64,000 bases of DNA, taken from positions 1 to 64,000 of the forward strand of contig NZ_VMNX01000005.1 in NCBI RefSeq assembly GCF_009377235.1, in the 5' to 3' direction. Below the pieces are notes generated by a model. That model did no database searches. It was not told the DNA's origin and saw only the letters and a program-made list of their open reading frames with translations. Below are positions 34,427 through 44,248 of the stretch, piece by piece (position 1 is the stretch's first letter; every line of letters starts with the position of its first letter). The translations under genes and the position numbers were made by a program. This DNA is from Streptomyces acidicola. Lineage in GTDB: Bacteria > Actinomycetota > Actinomycetes > Streptomycetales > Streptomycetaceae.

Positions 34427-34590
34427 ACCCCGACGTCTGCCCCTGCCCCAAGGTCGATAACCGCCCCCGAGCCCCTCAATTGGCCTATGCGCCAGGCATG
34501 TGGCCGTCCGTATGACCGTCGTATGAGCTTCGTCAGATCTCTGCCGGACCTTCGTCGGACAGGTGTTCCCGTCCGGGGGCATCCGGGTAC

Positions 34591-34626
34591 GTCCGGGTGC
34601 CGTCCGGACACCAGACGCACCCGGAC
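34591..34626 (-). terminator. Hairpin after the alpha/beta hydrolase
   Basis: GTCCGGGTGC (34591-34600) pairs with GCACCCGGAC (34617-34626) and the loop holds another small palindrome (GTCCGGAC). It starts 3 bp beyond the hydrolase stop. Confidence 0.7.
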
Positions 34627-34628
34627 GG

Positions 34629-35624
34629 TCACCGATCGGGTTCGGGATCCTTCAGCCAGTTGATCAGTTCGGTCGAGAACGCGACCGGGTCCTCCTCGTG
34701 CGGGAAGTGACCCAGGCCGTCGAACAGCCGCCAGCGGTACGGGGCCTCGACGTACTCTCCGGAGCCGGCTGCGCTCCGGGTGCGCATCACGGGGTCCAGC
34801 GAACCGTGCAGGTGCAGGGTGGGCACGCGGACCGGGCGCTTCATACGGCGGTTGAACTGGATGCCGTCCGGGCGGGCCATCGAGCGGACCATCCACCGGT
34901 ACGGCTCGATCGAGCAGTGCGCCGTCGACGGGATGCACATCGCACGCCGGTACGTCTCCACGGTCTCGTCGTCCGGCAGCCGCGGCCCCGACCAGTCCCG
35001 CATGAGCCGGCCCACCAGGGCTCCGTCGTCGGCGGTGAGCTGCCGTTCGGGGATCCAGGGCCGCTGGAAGCCCCAGATGTAGGATCCGGCGGCCGTCTGC
35101 TTGACGTCCGACAGCATGGCCGAGCGCCAGCGCCTGGGGTGCGGCATCGAGGCGACCGCGAGTCGCCGTACGAGCTTGGGGCGCATCACGGCGGCCGTCC
35201 ACGCCAGGTAGCCGCCGAGGTCGTGGCCGACCAGCGCGGCGTCGGGCTCGCCGAGGGACCGCACGACTCCGGTGATGTCGAGCGCCAGGTTGGCGGGGTC
35301 GTAGCCCCGGGGCGTACGGTCGCTGCCGCCGACGCCCCGCAGATCCATCGCCACGGCCCGGTAGCCGGCGTCGGCGAGGGCGACCAGTTGGTGCCGCCAC
35401 GTCCACCAGAACTGCGGGAAACCGTGCAGCAGCAGGACCAACGGTCCGTCACCCAGCTCCGCGATGTGGAAGCGCGCGCCGTTGGCCGCGACGTCCCGGT
35501 GCGCCACCTTCGCGCCGGGCACGTCCAGCCGTACGACCGAGGCGGGAGGCGCCGCGGAGGCCCCGGAGGCCGCAGTCGTCGAAGAGGCAGGGGACTTGTC
35601 CGAAGGAGTGGCGGGGTCCGTCAT
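34629..35624 (-). CDS. Alpha/beta hydrolase (epoxide hydrolase-like)
   Basis: 331 residues from ATG 35624 (overlapping the upstream stop as ATGA). After an Ala/Ser-rich leader, the fold shows LLLHGFPQFWWTW (oxyanion HGFP), AVMDLRGVGGSDRT-like segment, and the nucleophile elbow: VGHDLGGYLAW, where Asp sits at the nucleophile position as in epoxide hydrolases and haloalkane dehalogenases. The catalytic His is in GLGHFPHEEDP. Substrate unknown. Confidence 0.9.
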   Translation of the reverse strand: MTDPATPSDKSPASSTTAASGASAAPPASVVRLDVPGAKVAHRDVAANGARFHIAELGDGPLVLLLHGFPQFWWTWRHQLVALADAGYRAVAMDLRGVGGSDRTPRGYDPANLALDITGVVRSLGEPDAALVGHDLGGYLAWTAAVMRPKLVRRLAVASMPHPRRWRSAMLSDVKQTAAGSYIWGFQRPWIPERQLTADDGALVGRLMRDWSGPRLPDDETVETYRRAMCIPSTAHCSIEPYRWMVRSMARPDGIQFNRRMKRPVRVPTLHLHGSLDPVMRTRSAAGSGEYVEAPYRWRLFDGLGHFPHEEDPVAFSTELINWLKDPEPDR

Positions 35625-36100
35625 GAGGTCGAGCGTGCCACAGCCTCGGCAGGGGCGTCGGCTGGGCTGGGCCGACGGGGGTGAGGCTTGGCGTTCTGCA
35701 GGACGCCCGCGGTCTCCTTCATGGAGGAGGCGACCTTCTGCGGGCCCTGCCCCTTCTTGGCCTTCTTGGCGAAGACGACCCCGATCAGCGCGAGGAGTCC
35801 GGCGACCAGCACGTTGGCCGCGAACGACAACAGGAAGCAGACCGCGAGGTTCCAGCCGCTCCAGGTCCGGATGCCGTACGCGAGGGCGAAGCTCAGCATC
35901 GGCAGGGAGAAGATCAGCACCGCGCCGGCTGCCGCGAACGCCCCGCCGCCCATCGCACCGCGCTTGACGTCCTGCTTGAGCTGGGCCTTGGCCAGCGCGA
36001 TCTCGTCGTGCACCAGCGCGGACATCTCGGTGGTCGCCGTGGCGAACAGCTGGCCGATACTGCGTTCGGCGCCGACCGGGCTGCCGTCGGGTGCGCTCAT
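35621..36100 (-). CDS. Phage holin family (Holin-X, PF07332-like) membrane protein
   Basis: 159 residues from ATG 36100 with GGGAGA upstream. SIGQLFATATTEMSALVHDE, ALAKAQLKQDVKRGAMGGGA then two membrane segments (FAAAGAVLIFSLPMLSFALA and LAVCFLLSFAANVLVAGLLA). This is the actinobacterial Holin-X pattern; in the chromosome these are membrane proteins of unknown role, not evidence of prophage. It is coupled to the hydrolase gene. Confidence 0.88.
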   Translation of the reverse strand: MSAPDGSPVGAERSIGQLFATATTEMSALVHDEIALAKAQLKQDVKRGAMGGGAFAAAGAVLIFSLPMLSFALAYGIRTWSGWNLAVCFLLSFAANVLVAGLLALIGVVFAKKAKKGQGPQKVASSMKETAGVLQNAKPHPRRPSPADAPAEAVARSTS

Positions 36101-36231
36101 CGAAGTCTCCCTCACTTGCGTCCTCGGCCTCCCCGGGGCTGTGGGACCGCCGTACGGAACGGGCTGTTCGCCGCGCGTGCGGTCCTTCGTACGGTCTGGG
36201 GGTGCCTGCGGTTTTGTACGGTCCTGTCAGA

Positions 36232-37638
36232 TCATGCCGGACCGTCGTTCCCCTCGCTTGCCCTGCCCGCCACTTCGGCAAGCCTCCGGTGCTCGGCGGC
36301 CTTGCGCTCGTAGATCTCGGCCATGCGCAGGTGGTAGTCGGGGTTGTCCTGTTCGTAGATGTCGGGGATGCCGTCGAGGTCCTCGTCGCGCTCCTCCGCC
36401 TCGTACAGGGCGCGGTACTTGGCGTTCCGTACCTTCAGCAGCACGGTCGCCAGCGTGGCCGCGATCAGGGAGCCGACGAGCACGGCGGCCTTGGCCTTGT
36501 CGGCGAGCTCCGGATCGCCCTCGAAGGCGAGTTCACCGATGAGCAGTGAGACGGTGAAGCCGATGCCGGCCAGCGTGGCGACCGCGAAGACGTCCGGCCA
36601 GGAGAGATCCTCACTGAGCGATGCCCTGGTGAAACGGGCCGTCAGCCAGGTGCCCCCGAAGATGCCGAGCACCTTGCCGACGACGAGTCCGAGGACGACA
36701 CCGAGCGTCTCGGGCCGGGTGAACACCTCGCCGAGCGCGCTGCCGGAGACCGCGACCCCCGCGCTGAACAGGGCGAACAACGGCACGGCGAGGCCCGCCG
36801 AGAGGGGGCGTACGAGGTGCTCGACGTACTCGCCGGGGGAACGGGACTCGCCTTCGTGCCTCGTGCAGCGCAGCATCAGCCCCATGGCGACACCGGCGAT
36901 GGTGGCGTGGATGCCGCTGTTGTACATCAGCCCCCAGATGACGAGCGCGAGCGGGACGTACACGTACCAGCCGCGTATGCCCTTCCTGATGAGCAGCCAG
37001 AAGACGGCGAGGCCGACGAAGGCGCCGCCGAGCGCGACGAAGTCGATGTCGGAGGTGAAGAAGACGGCGATGATCAGGATCGCGAACAGGTCGTCGACGA
37101 CGGCGAGGGTGAGCAGGAAGGCGCGCAGGGCCGAGGGCAGAGAGGTTCCGATGACGGCGAGGACGGCGAGCGCGAAGGCGATGTCGGTGGCGGTGGGCAC
37201 GGCCCAGCCGGCGAGCGAGCCGCCGCCGCTGACGTTCGTGACCGCGTAGACGAGCGCGGGCACGGCCATCCCGCAGAGCGCGGCCACGACAGGGAGCAGG
37301 GCCGCCTTCGGGTCCCGCAGGTCACCGGCCACCAGTTCACGTTTGAGCTCGATGCCCGCGACGAAGAAGAAGACCGCGAGCAGTCCGTCGGCCGCCCAGT
37401 GCTCGACGGAGAGGTCGAGGCCGAGAGAGCCCGGCCCCAGGTGGAAGTCGCGCACGGCTTCGTAACTGCCGTGCAGGGCAGGCACGTTCGCCCAGATCAG
37501 CGCGGTGACCGCTGCTGCGAGGAGCAGCACACCTCCGACCGTCTCCGTCCGCAGCGCGTCCGCGACGAAGTTCCGCTCGGGCAGCGAGAGACGGCCGAGG
37601 AACTTGCGGGTGCTGGTGGCGGTGCGGGGGGCGGCCAT
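36232..37638 (-). CDS. nhaA: Na+/H+ antiporter NhaA
   Basis: 468 residues from ATG 37638 with GGAGG upstream. About 11-12 membrane helices; the transport motif VPTATDIAFALAVLAVIG and LAVVDDLFAILIIAVFF contain the paired Asp residues used for Na+/H+ exchange. The last ~60 residues are a charged cytoplasmic tail (EERDEDLDGIPDIYEQDNP). Matches the S. coelicolor position near SCO3564. Confidence 0.95.
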   Translation of the reverse strand: MAAPRTATSTRKFLGRLSLPERNFVADALRTETVGGVLLLAAAVTALIWANVPALHGSYEAVRDFHLGPGSLGLDLSVEHWAADGLLAVFFFVAGIELKRELVAGDLRDPKAALLPVVAALCGMAVPALVYAVTNVSGGGSLAGWAVPTATDIAFALAVLAVIGTSLPSALRAFLLTLAVVDDLFAILIIAVFFTSDIDFVALGGAFVGLAVFWLLIRKGIRGWYVYVPLALVIWGLMYNSGIHATIAGVAMGLMLRCTRHEGESRSPGEYVEHLVRPLSAGLAVPLFALFSAGVAVSGSALGEVFTRPETLGVVLGLVVGKVLGIFGGTWLTARFTRASLSEDLSWPDVFAVATLAGIGFTVSLLIGELAFEGDPELADKAKAAVLVGSLIAATLATVLLKVRNAKYRALYEAEERDEDLDGIPDIYEQDNPDYHLRMAEIYERKAAEHRRLAEVAGRASEGNDGPA

Positions 37639-37819
37639 GGTGGGGACCTCCGGTCGGTGGGCAGGACGAAACACATGCCGACCAGACTTCCCGGCGCACC
37701 TTGAGCGTCTTGTCGCGTTGCTGACGCGGTTCTTACCTTACCTAAGGTGTGGCGGGATCCTTTCCGTGAGTTCGCCTGACAGGTGATCCCGTACGACGAG
37801 TGCGGACGCCGGGGACGCG

Positions 37820-37854
37820 AAAGGGGCACCCGGTGTGCTGCCGGGTGCCCCTTT
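37820..37854. terminator. Perfect 14-bp terminator hairpin
   Basis: AAAGGGGCACCCGG, 7-nt loop, CCGGGTGCCCCTTT. It lies beyond the acs stop at 37955 on the minus strand and upstream of nhaA, and ends nhaA-proximal transcription of acs. Confidence 0.85.
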
Positions 37855-37954
37855 CAGGACCGTACGAATCAGGACCGAACGAACCTGCTCGGCCGTCGGT
37901 CGCTCAGCCGTCGCCCGTGGTCAGTCCTCGGCCGTGGTCAGCCGTCGCCCGTGC

Positions 37955-39910
37955 TCAGTCCTCGCTCGCTGCCGCAGGCAGCTTGGCCTGGATCAGGTCC
38001 ATCACCGTCGAGTCCGTCAGCGTCGTGACGTCTCCGAGCTGCCGGTTCTCCGCCACGTCACGCAGCAGCCGCCGCATGATCTTCCCGGAGCGGGTCTTGG
38101 GCAGCTCCGCGACCGGCAGGATCCGCTTCGGCTTGGCGATGGGGCCGAGGGTCGTGCCCACGTGGTTGCGCAGTTCGGTGACCAGGTCCTCGGTTTCCGC
38201 GGCGGTGCCGCGCAGGATCACGAACGCCACGATCGCCTGCCCGGTGGTCTCGTCGGCCGCGCCGACCACGGCCGCCTCCGCGACCGACGGGTGGGACACC
38301 AGCGCCGACTCCACCTCGGTGGTGGAGATGTTGTGGCCGGACACGAGCATGACGTCGTCGACGCGCCCGAGGAGCCAGATGTCCCCGTCGTCGTCCTTCT
38401 TGGCGCCGTCCCCGGCGAAGTACTTGCCCTCGAAGCGCGACCAGTAGGTGTCGATGAACCGCTGGTCGTCGCCCCAGATGGTGCGGAGCATCGACGGCCA
38501 CGGCTCGGTGAGGACCAGGTAGCCACCGCCACCGTTGGACACCTCGTTCGCCTCGTCGTCGACGACGGTCGCGGAGATGCCGGGCAGCGGCGTCTGCGCG
38601 GAGCCCGGCTTGGTCTCCGTCACGCCCGGCAGCGGGGAGATCATCATCGCGCCGGTCTCGGTCTGCCACCAGGTGTCCACGATCGGCGTCCGGTCCGCGC
38701 CGATGTGCTTGCGGTACCAGATCCACGCCTCGGGGTTGATCGGCTCACCGACCGAGCCCAGGATGCGCAGCGAGGACAGGTCGAACTTCGCGGGGATGTC
38801 GTCGCCCCACTTCATGAACGTACGGATCGCCGTCGGCGCCGTGTAGAGGATCGTGACGCCGTACTTCTGCACGATCTCCCAGAAACGGCCCTGGTGCGGG
38901 GTGTCCGGCGTGCCCTCGTACATGACCTGCGTCGCGCCGTTCGCCAGCGGCCCGTAGACGATGTACGAGTGGCCGGTCACCCAGCCGACGTCGGCCGTGC
39001 ACCAGTACACGTCGGTCTCGGGCTTCAGGTCGAAGACGGCGTGGTGCGTGTACGACGTCTGGGTGAGGTAGCCGCCGGAGGTGTGCAGGATGCCCTTCGG
39101 CTTACCCGTCGTGCCCGAGGTGTAGAGGATGAAGAGCGGGTGCTCGGCGTCGAACGCCTCGGGCGTGTGCTCGGCGGACTGGCGCTCCACGATCTCGTGC
39201 CACCACACGTCGCGCCCCTCGGTCCAGGCGACCTCCTGGCCCGTGCGGCGGACGACGAGGACGTGCTCCACGTTGTCCACGCGGTCGACGGCGTCGTCGA
39301 CCGCGGGCTTGAGTGCGGAGGGCTTGCCGCGGCGGTAGCCGCCGTCGGAGGTGATGACGACCCGTGCGTCGGCGTCCTTGATACGGGTCGCGAGCGCGTC
39401 CGCGGAGAAGCCGCCGAAGACCACGGAGTGCGCGGCGCCGATGCGGGCGCAGGCGAGCATCGCGATCGCCGTCTCGGGGATCATCGGCAGGTAGACGGCG
39501 ACCCGGTCGCCCGCCTGAACTCCGAGCTCCAGCAGTGCGTTCGCGGCCTTGGAGACCTCGTCCTTGAGCTCGGCGTAAGTGATGGCGCGGCCGTCGCCGG
39601 GCTCACCCTCGAAGTGGATGGCGACCCGGTCGCCGTGCCCGTCCTCGACGTGCCGGTCCACGCAGTTGTACGCCACGTTGAGCTTGCCGTCCTCGAACCA
39701 CTTCGCGAACGGCGGATTCGACCAGTTCAGGGTCTCGCTAGGCTCCTTGGCCCAGGTCAGCCGGCGGGCCTGCTCGGCCCAGAAGCCGAGCCTGTCAGCC
39801 TTGGCCTGTTCATACGCCTCCGCGGTGACGTTGGCGTTCGCGGCCAGGTCGGCGGGGGGCGCGAACCTGCGCTCTTCCTTGAGCAGGTTGGCCAAGGATT
39901 CGTTGCTCAC
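37955..39910 (-). CDS. acs: Acetyl-CoA synthetase
   Basis: 651 residues from GTG 39910 with AAAGGGAG upstream. [17 protein letters not shown] (adenylation P-loop), [19 protein letters not shown] (motif A5), and the C-terminal catalytic Lys in [13 protein letters not shown] are all present. It activates acetate to acetyl-CoA through acetyl-AMP. The modified Lys means acetylation by a Pat-type enzyme is possible, as for other Acs. Corresponds to SCO3563 region. Confidence 0.97.
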   Translation of the reverse strand: MSNESLANLLKEERRFAPPADLAANANVTAEAYEQAKADRLGFWAEQARRLTWAKEPSETLNWSNPPFAKWFEDGKLNVAYNCVDRHVEDGHGDRVAIHFEGEPGDGRAITYAELKDEVSKAANALLELGVQAGDRVAVYLPMIPETAIAMLACARIGAAHSVVFGGFSADALATRIKDADARVVITSDGGYRRGKPSALKPAVDDAVDRVDNVEHVLVVRRTGQEVAWTEGRDVWWHEIVERQSAEHTPEAFDAEHPLFILYTSGTTGKPKGILHTSGGYLTQTSYTHHAVFDLKPETDVYWCTADVGWVTGHSYIVYGPLANGATQVMYEGTPDTPHQGRFWEIVQKYGVTILYTAPTAIRTFMKWGDDIPAKFDLSSLRILGSVGEPINPEAWIWYRKHIGADRTPIVDTWWQTETGAMMISPLPGVTETKPGSAQTPLPGISATVVDDEANEVSNGGGGYLVLTEPWPSMLRTIWGDDQRFIDTYWSRFEGKYFAGDGAKKDDDGDIWLLGRVDDVMLVSGHNISTTEVESALVSHPSVAEAAVVGAADETTGQAIVAFVILRGTAAETEDLVTELRNHVGTTLGPIAKPKRILPVAELPKTRSGKIMRRLLRDVAENRQLGDVTTLTDSTVMDLIQAKLPAAASED

Positions 39911-40162
39911 GACATCTCCCTTTCCCAGGGTGTCCGTTGTGTCCCAGGCCACAGCTCATCAGACCAGGACCCTCGATGACAAGGGCCGTCGGGTGGATTG
40001 GTTTAGACCTGCGGGCGGGTGGCTCCCAGGTGCGGGTGCCACCCATGCTCACGGACGGCGCGTGTGCGGGGTTCACACGCCTGGGCGGGCCTGGCCTGTC
40101 CTGGGCCGGGGAAGTGATTGCTGCCGGGGTGGCCGGCCGGGTGCCCTTGCTCCTCGGGGTGT

Positions 40163-40218
40163 GTCCTCCTGGGGCCATGTGGAATCTCCTCGGGGCGTCC
40201 TCCTGGGGTCATGCGGAA
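40163..40218. repeat. Direct repeat of 22 bp, 34-bp period
   Basis: 40163-40184 and 40197-40218 agree at 20 of 22 positions (core GTCCTCCTGGGG). The second copy crosses the stop of the SulP gene at 40209. Confidence 0.6.
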
Positions 40219-42569
40219 CGGTGCAGGTCCTCCACCACGCTCGCTTTCTCGGACGCGCCCACATGGTCGAACACCTCGGCCCCGTCCGTGCCGGTCAGCA
40301 GATACGCCTGGGCCTCGCCCACGTGGAAGTACATCCCGTGCAGCTCCAGCGCCCGCTCCTTCAGGGCCTGCGCCACGGATTCGTGTGCCCGGAGGTGCTC
40401 CAACTGCTGGACCACATTGGTCAGGCAGAGCTGCTCGACCGCGTCGGCCGGTGCCCGACCCGCCAGCCGCGCGCCGGGCCGGCCCATGTCCGATGCACGC
40501 TCCAGGCTGGGCAGCCCGTGCCGCAGCCACCGCTTGAGCGGCGTCCGGGTGCCGCCGGGCTCCGTGTTCAGCAGCGCCTGCATCGCTCCGCAGCCGGAGT
40601 GCCCGCACACCGTGATGGACCGCACCTTCAGTACGTCCACCGCGTACTCGATCGCCGCGGCCACCGAGTCGTCCCCGCTCTCCTCGCCGGGCAGGGGGAC
40701 GAGGTTCCCCACATTGCGGACGACGAAGAGATCGCCGGGGCCACTGGAGGTGATCATCGACGTGACCAGCCGTGAGTCCGCGCAGGTGAGGAACAGCTGC
40801 ACGGGCCGCTGCCCTTCGCGCGCGAGCCGGGCCAGCTCACCGCGCACCAGCGGAGCGGTGTTCCGCTGGAACGCGCTGATGCCGCGCACCAGCTGGTGCC
40901 CGCTGGGCCCGCCGGAACCGCCGGTGTCCTCACCCGACTGGTCACCCGGCGCCACGGTCCCCGGGTCCTCGCAGTGGTGGTTGCGCCAGGGCGTCCAGGG
41001 GCGGCACCGGCATCCGGAGACCTCGGCGGGTTCCGCGATACGGGTGCCTGCGCGCCCGGTGAGCTCGACGGAACCACCCTGCGCGGTGTGTGTGTTCTGC
41101 CAGTCCTGCAGTGTCTCGAACGCCGCGTGGTCCATGAACGAACCGTCCAGCTCCACGACGGCTTCGGTCCCGTGCGGCACCAGGTGGAGGGCCCGGCTGA
41201 GCCGGGGCACCGCGAGGAACGTCAACTGGCCGCGTACATGTACGTAATGGACTCCCTCTCGCTCGTCGTGTGTGATGCGCGTGCGGGCGAGGCGGTGCAG
41301 GGAGACGCCGACGGCCACGGCGACGCCCAGGGTCACGCCCTCCAGGACGCCCAGGAGGACGACGCCGAGCGTGGTGACGGCGTACACCAGCACTTCTCGG
41401 TGGCGGGTGACCGTGCGGATGTGGTGCAGGGACACCATCTGGATGCCGACGGCCATCACCAGGGCGGCGAGCGATGCGAGGGGGATCAGCTCAAGGACGG
41501 GGACCATCAGCAGCGCGGCTACTACTACCCAAACGCCGTGCAGCATCGTGGAGTTCCGGCTCACGGCGCCGGACTGGACGTTCGCCGAGCTCCGCACGGC
41601 GACCCCGGCGATGGGCAGCCCGCCGAGCGCTCCCGAGACGACGTTGGCCGCACCCTGCCCGAGCAGCTCACGGTCCAGGTCCGAACGGAACACGCCCGGC
41701 CGCCCCGCCGCCAGCTTGTCCACGGCGACGGCACCGAGCAACGACTGCACGCTGCACACCAGCGTGATGGTGAGCACCGCGGCGACCAGGCCGAGCGCCG
41801 GCCCTTCGGGCATTCCGGCCAGGGCGTGGCTGCTCCACGAGGGCAGGTCGACCTTGGGCAGGCTCAGCCCGGCGAAGGAGGCGGCCGCGGTGGCCATGGT
41901 GACGGCGACGAGCGCGGCCGGGATCCGGCGCAGCGCCTTCCCGGCGCGCCCGGGAAGCCGGGGCCATGTGAGCAGCACGGCGAGGGTCAGCGCGCTCATC
42001 GACAGGGCGGCCGGACGCAGCTGCGCCAGCTGGGCGGGCAGTGAGCGGAGGTTGTCGAGGACGGCGCTCTGCGGGGTGCCGCCGAGCACGATGTGCAGCT
42101 GGGCGACGGCGATGGTGATGCCGATGCCGGCGAGCATGCCGTGCACGATCGCGGGGCTGACGGCGAGCGCCGTGCGGGCCACGCGCAGGCAGCCCAGGCC
42201 GAGCTGGGAGAGCCCGGCGACGATGGTGATGGCGCAGGTGGCCCGCCAGCCGTACTGCTGGATGAGGTCGGCGGTGACGACGGTGAGTCCGGCTGCGGGA
42301 CCGCTGACCTGGAGCGGTGAGCCGCCGAGACGTCCGGCGACGAGACCGCCGACGGCAGCGGCGACCAGGCCGGCCTGGAGGGGCGCGCCCGTCGCGAGGG
42401 CGATGCCGAGGGACAGGGGGAGGGCGATCAGGAAGACCGCGAGTGAAGCGGAGAGATCGGCGCTCGCGACGCGGAACGGACGGCGCGGGGCCGGCGGTGG
42501 GCTGTGGGGCGGATGGGCGCGCTTGGCCCGAGTCGGGTCTTCGGCGCGGGTGGGGACGCAGGCTGACAT
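40209..42569 (-). CDS. SulP bicarbonate-type transporter - STAS - carbonic anhydrase fusion
   Basis: 786 residues from ATG 42569 with GGAGGAGA upstream. Residues about 40-440 are a SulP transporter (ASLAVFLIALPLSLGIALAT, PLQVSGPAAGLTVVTADLI). A STAS domain follows (HYVHVRGQLTFLAVPRLS, ELDGSFMDHAAFETLQDW). The C-terminal ~210 residues are a beta-carbonic anhydrase with zinc motifs CADSRLV and VCGHSGCGAM. Such fusions are thought to couple bicarbonate/anion transport with CO2 hydration. Annotating only one half would miss this. Confidence 0.93.
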   Translation of the reverse strand: MSACVPTRAEDPTRAKRAHPPHSPPPAPRRPFRVASADLSASLAVFLIALPLSLGIALATGAPLQAGLVAAAVGGLVAGRLGGSPLQVSGPAAGLTVVTADLIQQYGWRATCAITIVAGLSQLGLGCLRVARTALAVSPAIVHGMLAGIGITIAVAQLHIVLGGTPQSAVLDNLRSLPAQLAQLRPAALSMSALTLAVLLTWPRLPGRAGKALRRIPAALVAVTMATAAASFAGLSLPKVDLPSWSSHALAGMPEGPALGLVAAVLTITLVCSVQSLLGAVAVDKLAAGRPGVFRSDLDRELLGQGAANVVSGALGGLPIAGVAVRSSANVQSGAVSRNSTMLHGVWVVVAALLMVPVLELIPLASLAALVMAVGIQMVSLHHIRTVTRHREVLVYAVTTLGVVLLGVLEGVTLGVAVAVGVSLHRLARTRITHDEREGVHYVHVRGQLTFLAVPRLSRALHLVPHGTEAVVELDGSFMDHAAFETLQDWQNTHTAQGGSVELTGRAGTRIAEPAEVSGCRCRPWTPWRNHHCEDPGTVAPGDQSGEDTGGSGGPSGHQLVRGISAFQRNTAPLVRGELARLAREGQRPVQLFLTCADSRLVTSMITSSGPGDLFVVRNVGNLVPLPGEESGDDSVAAAIEYAVDVLKVRSITVCGHSGCGAMQALLNTEPGGTRTPLKRWLRHGLPSLERASDMGRPGARLAGRAPADAVEQLCLTNVVQQLEHLRAHESVAQALKERALELHGMYFHVGEAQAYLLTGTDGAEVFDHVGASEKASVVEDLHRSA

Positions 42570-42914
42570 GGTTCCCGTCTCCTCCGGGGCGGCGCGGTCG
42601 CGGAACAGGTGGTCCCCGCTCTCTGGCGGGGTCGGGTCGCGGCCGTGGGTCACGGCGTGCAGCGGCGGGATATCTCAACAATCAGTAAACGAATCGTAAT
42701 GCAGAGTAAAGGAAGTGTGGGTCCAAAAGCGGCAAATGGGTGAGTAGATCACTCTGTCGAGTGAATGTGGATTTTCATCGGCTTGTCATACAAATTCTTT
42801 TCCGCGGTCGTGCGACTTTGTCCCCACCTGAGGGAGTGGGCGCGCCTTTTCGGGTGGCGCGGCAGAACTCCCCGGTCGGCGTTGCCCTGACTGAAGGAAG
42901 AAGGTGGGTCGACG
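42570..42914. promoter_or_regulatory. AT-richer divergent promoter region
   Basis: 345 bp between divergent genes with the lowest GC nearby at about 42665-42800. No gene. Promoters for both directions are expected; none can be fixed to a -10/-35 pair with confidence. Confidence 0.5.
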
Positions 42915-44213
42915 ATGGTTGCCACCCACAGGATCGCCGCGGGTGTCGCACTCGTCGCGGCCTGCTCCGCGGCACTCGCCGGTTGCGTGACCGGCGACAC
43001 CGGCACCCGCACCGATGGCACGGTTCCCAGGGAAGGCGCGCACGGCCCGAAGAGGGCCGTCCCGGCGCCGGCACCCAAGAGCGGCATGCGCCTGATCGGT
43101 GACGGCTCCACCGCGTACACCGGCCCACAACCGGGTCGGCCCGGCCGGCCCGGACCGGAGCGGCTCGCACCGGGCCAGAAGCCGCCGCAGTTCGTGGTCT
43201 TCTCGTGGGACGGCGCGGGCGAGGACAGTCAGCGGCTGTTCTCCCGCTTCCGCAAGGTGGCCAGGGCCAACAACGCGACGATGACGTACTTCCTGAGCGG
43301 CGTGTACATGCTGCCGGGCGGAAAGCGCGAGCTGTACCGGCCGCCGCACCATGCGCCGGGCAGCTCGGACGTCGGCTTCAACGACATCCGCGGCATCCGG
43401 GACACCGTGGCCCAACTGCGGGGCGCATGGCTGGAGGGCAACGAGATCGGGACCCACTTCAACGGCCACTTCTGCGACCCCGAGGGCGGGGTCGACGAGT
43501 GGTCGGTGAACGACTGGAAGAGCGAGATCGCCCAGGCGAAGGCGTTCGTGAAGTCCTGGAAGACCAACACGGGCCTGACGGAGGCGGAGCCGCTGCCCTT
43601 CGACTACGACAGGGAACTGGTCGGAGGCCGCACACCCTGCCTGGACGGGCAGCGGAACTTCATGCGGGCGGCCCGTGAGCTGGGCTTCCGCTACGACTCC
43701 AGCGGCGACACCGAGCAGGTCTGGCCCAGCAGGAAGGGCGGCCTGTGGGAGCTGTCGATGCAGATGGTCCCCATCCCCGGCCGCGATTTCGAGACGCTGA
43801 CGATGGACTACAACTTCTACGCGAACCAGTCCGGGGCACACGCCGGCGACCCGGACAGGCATGCCTACTGGGGCAACCAGTACCGTGACGGCCTGCTCAA
43901 GGGCTTCGAGCGCGCCTTCCACGGCAACCGCGCGCCCCTGATCATCGGCAACCACTTCGAGTCCTGGAACGGCGGTGCCTACATGCGCGCCGTCGAGGAG
44001 ACCATCGAGGCCGTCTGCACGAAGGCCGAGGTGCGCTGCGTCTCCTTCAGGCAGCTCGCCGACTGGCTGGACGCCCAGGACCCCGAGACCCTGGACAGGC
44101 TGCGCACCCTCGAGGTAGGCGAGGCCCCGAGGCGGGGCTGGACCGCCTTCCTCGCGGACGGAGCCGCCCCCGCTCCTAAGGGCGTACCCGGAGCCTCTGC
44201 GGCCAACCAGTAG
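42915..44213 (+). CDS. Secreted lipoprotein, polysaccharide deacetylase-like
   Basis: 432 residues with a signal peptide ending in lipobox LAGC (residue 23). The mature part has FVVFSWDGAGEDSQRLFSRF, a TYFLSGVYMLPGG segment, GNEIGTHFNGHFC (the HxxxH zinc pair of NodB-like deacetylases) and later IIGNHFESWNGGAYM. The first Asp of the usual TFDDG motif is present as SWDGAG. It probably acts on a surface polysaccharide, though activity is unproven. GAAGGTGGG lies upstream of ATG 42915. Confidence 0.85.
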   Translation: MVATHRIAAGVALVAACSAALAGCVTGDTGTRTDGTVPREGAHGPKRAVPAPAPKSGMRLIGDGSTAYTGPQPGRPGRPGPERLAPGQKPPQFVVFSWDGAGEDSQRLFSRFRKVARANNATMTYFLSGVYMLPGGKRELYRPPHHAPGSSDVGFNDIRGIRDTVAQLRGAWLEGNEIGTHFNGHFCDPEGGVDEWSVNDWKSEIAQAKAFVKSWKTNTGLTEAEPLPFDYDRELVGGRTPCLDGQRNFMRAARELGFRYDSSGDTEQVWPSRKGGLWELSMQMVPIPGRDFETLTMDYNFYANQSGAHAGDPDRHAYWGNQYRDGLLKGFERAFHGNRAPLIIGNHFESWNGGAYMRAVEETIEAVCTKAEVRCVSFRQLADWLDAQDPETLDRLRTLEVGEAPRRGWTAFLADGAAPAPKGVPGASAANQ

Positions 44214-44248
44214 CTTCCGGCCCGGCGGGGGCGCGTAGTGTCGTACTC

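Noticed and set aside
35621..36100. Holin-family protein as evidence of a prophage
   Set aside because: Family is common in Streptomyces core genomes, and no other phage genes are around it.
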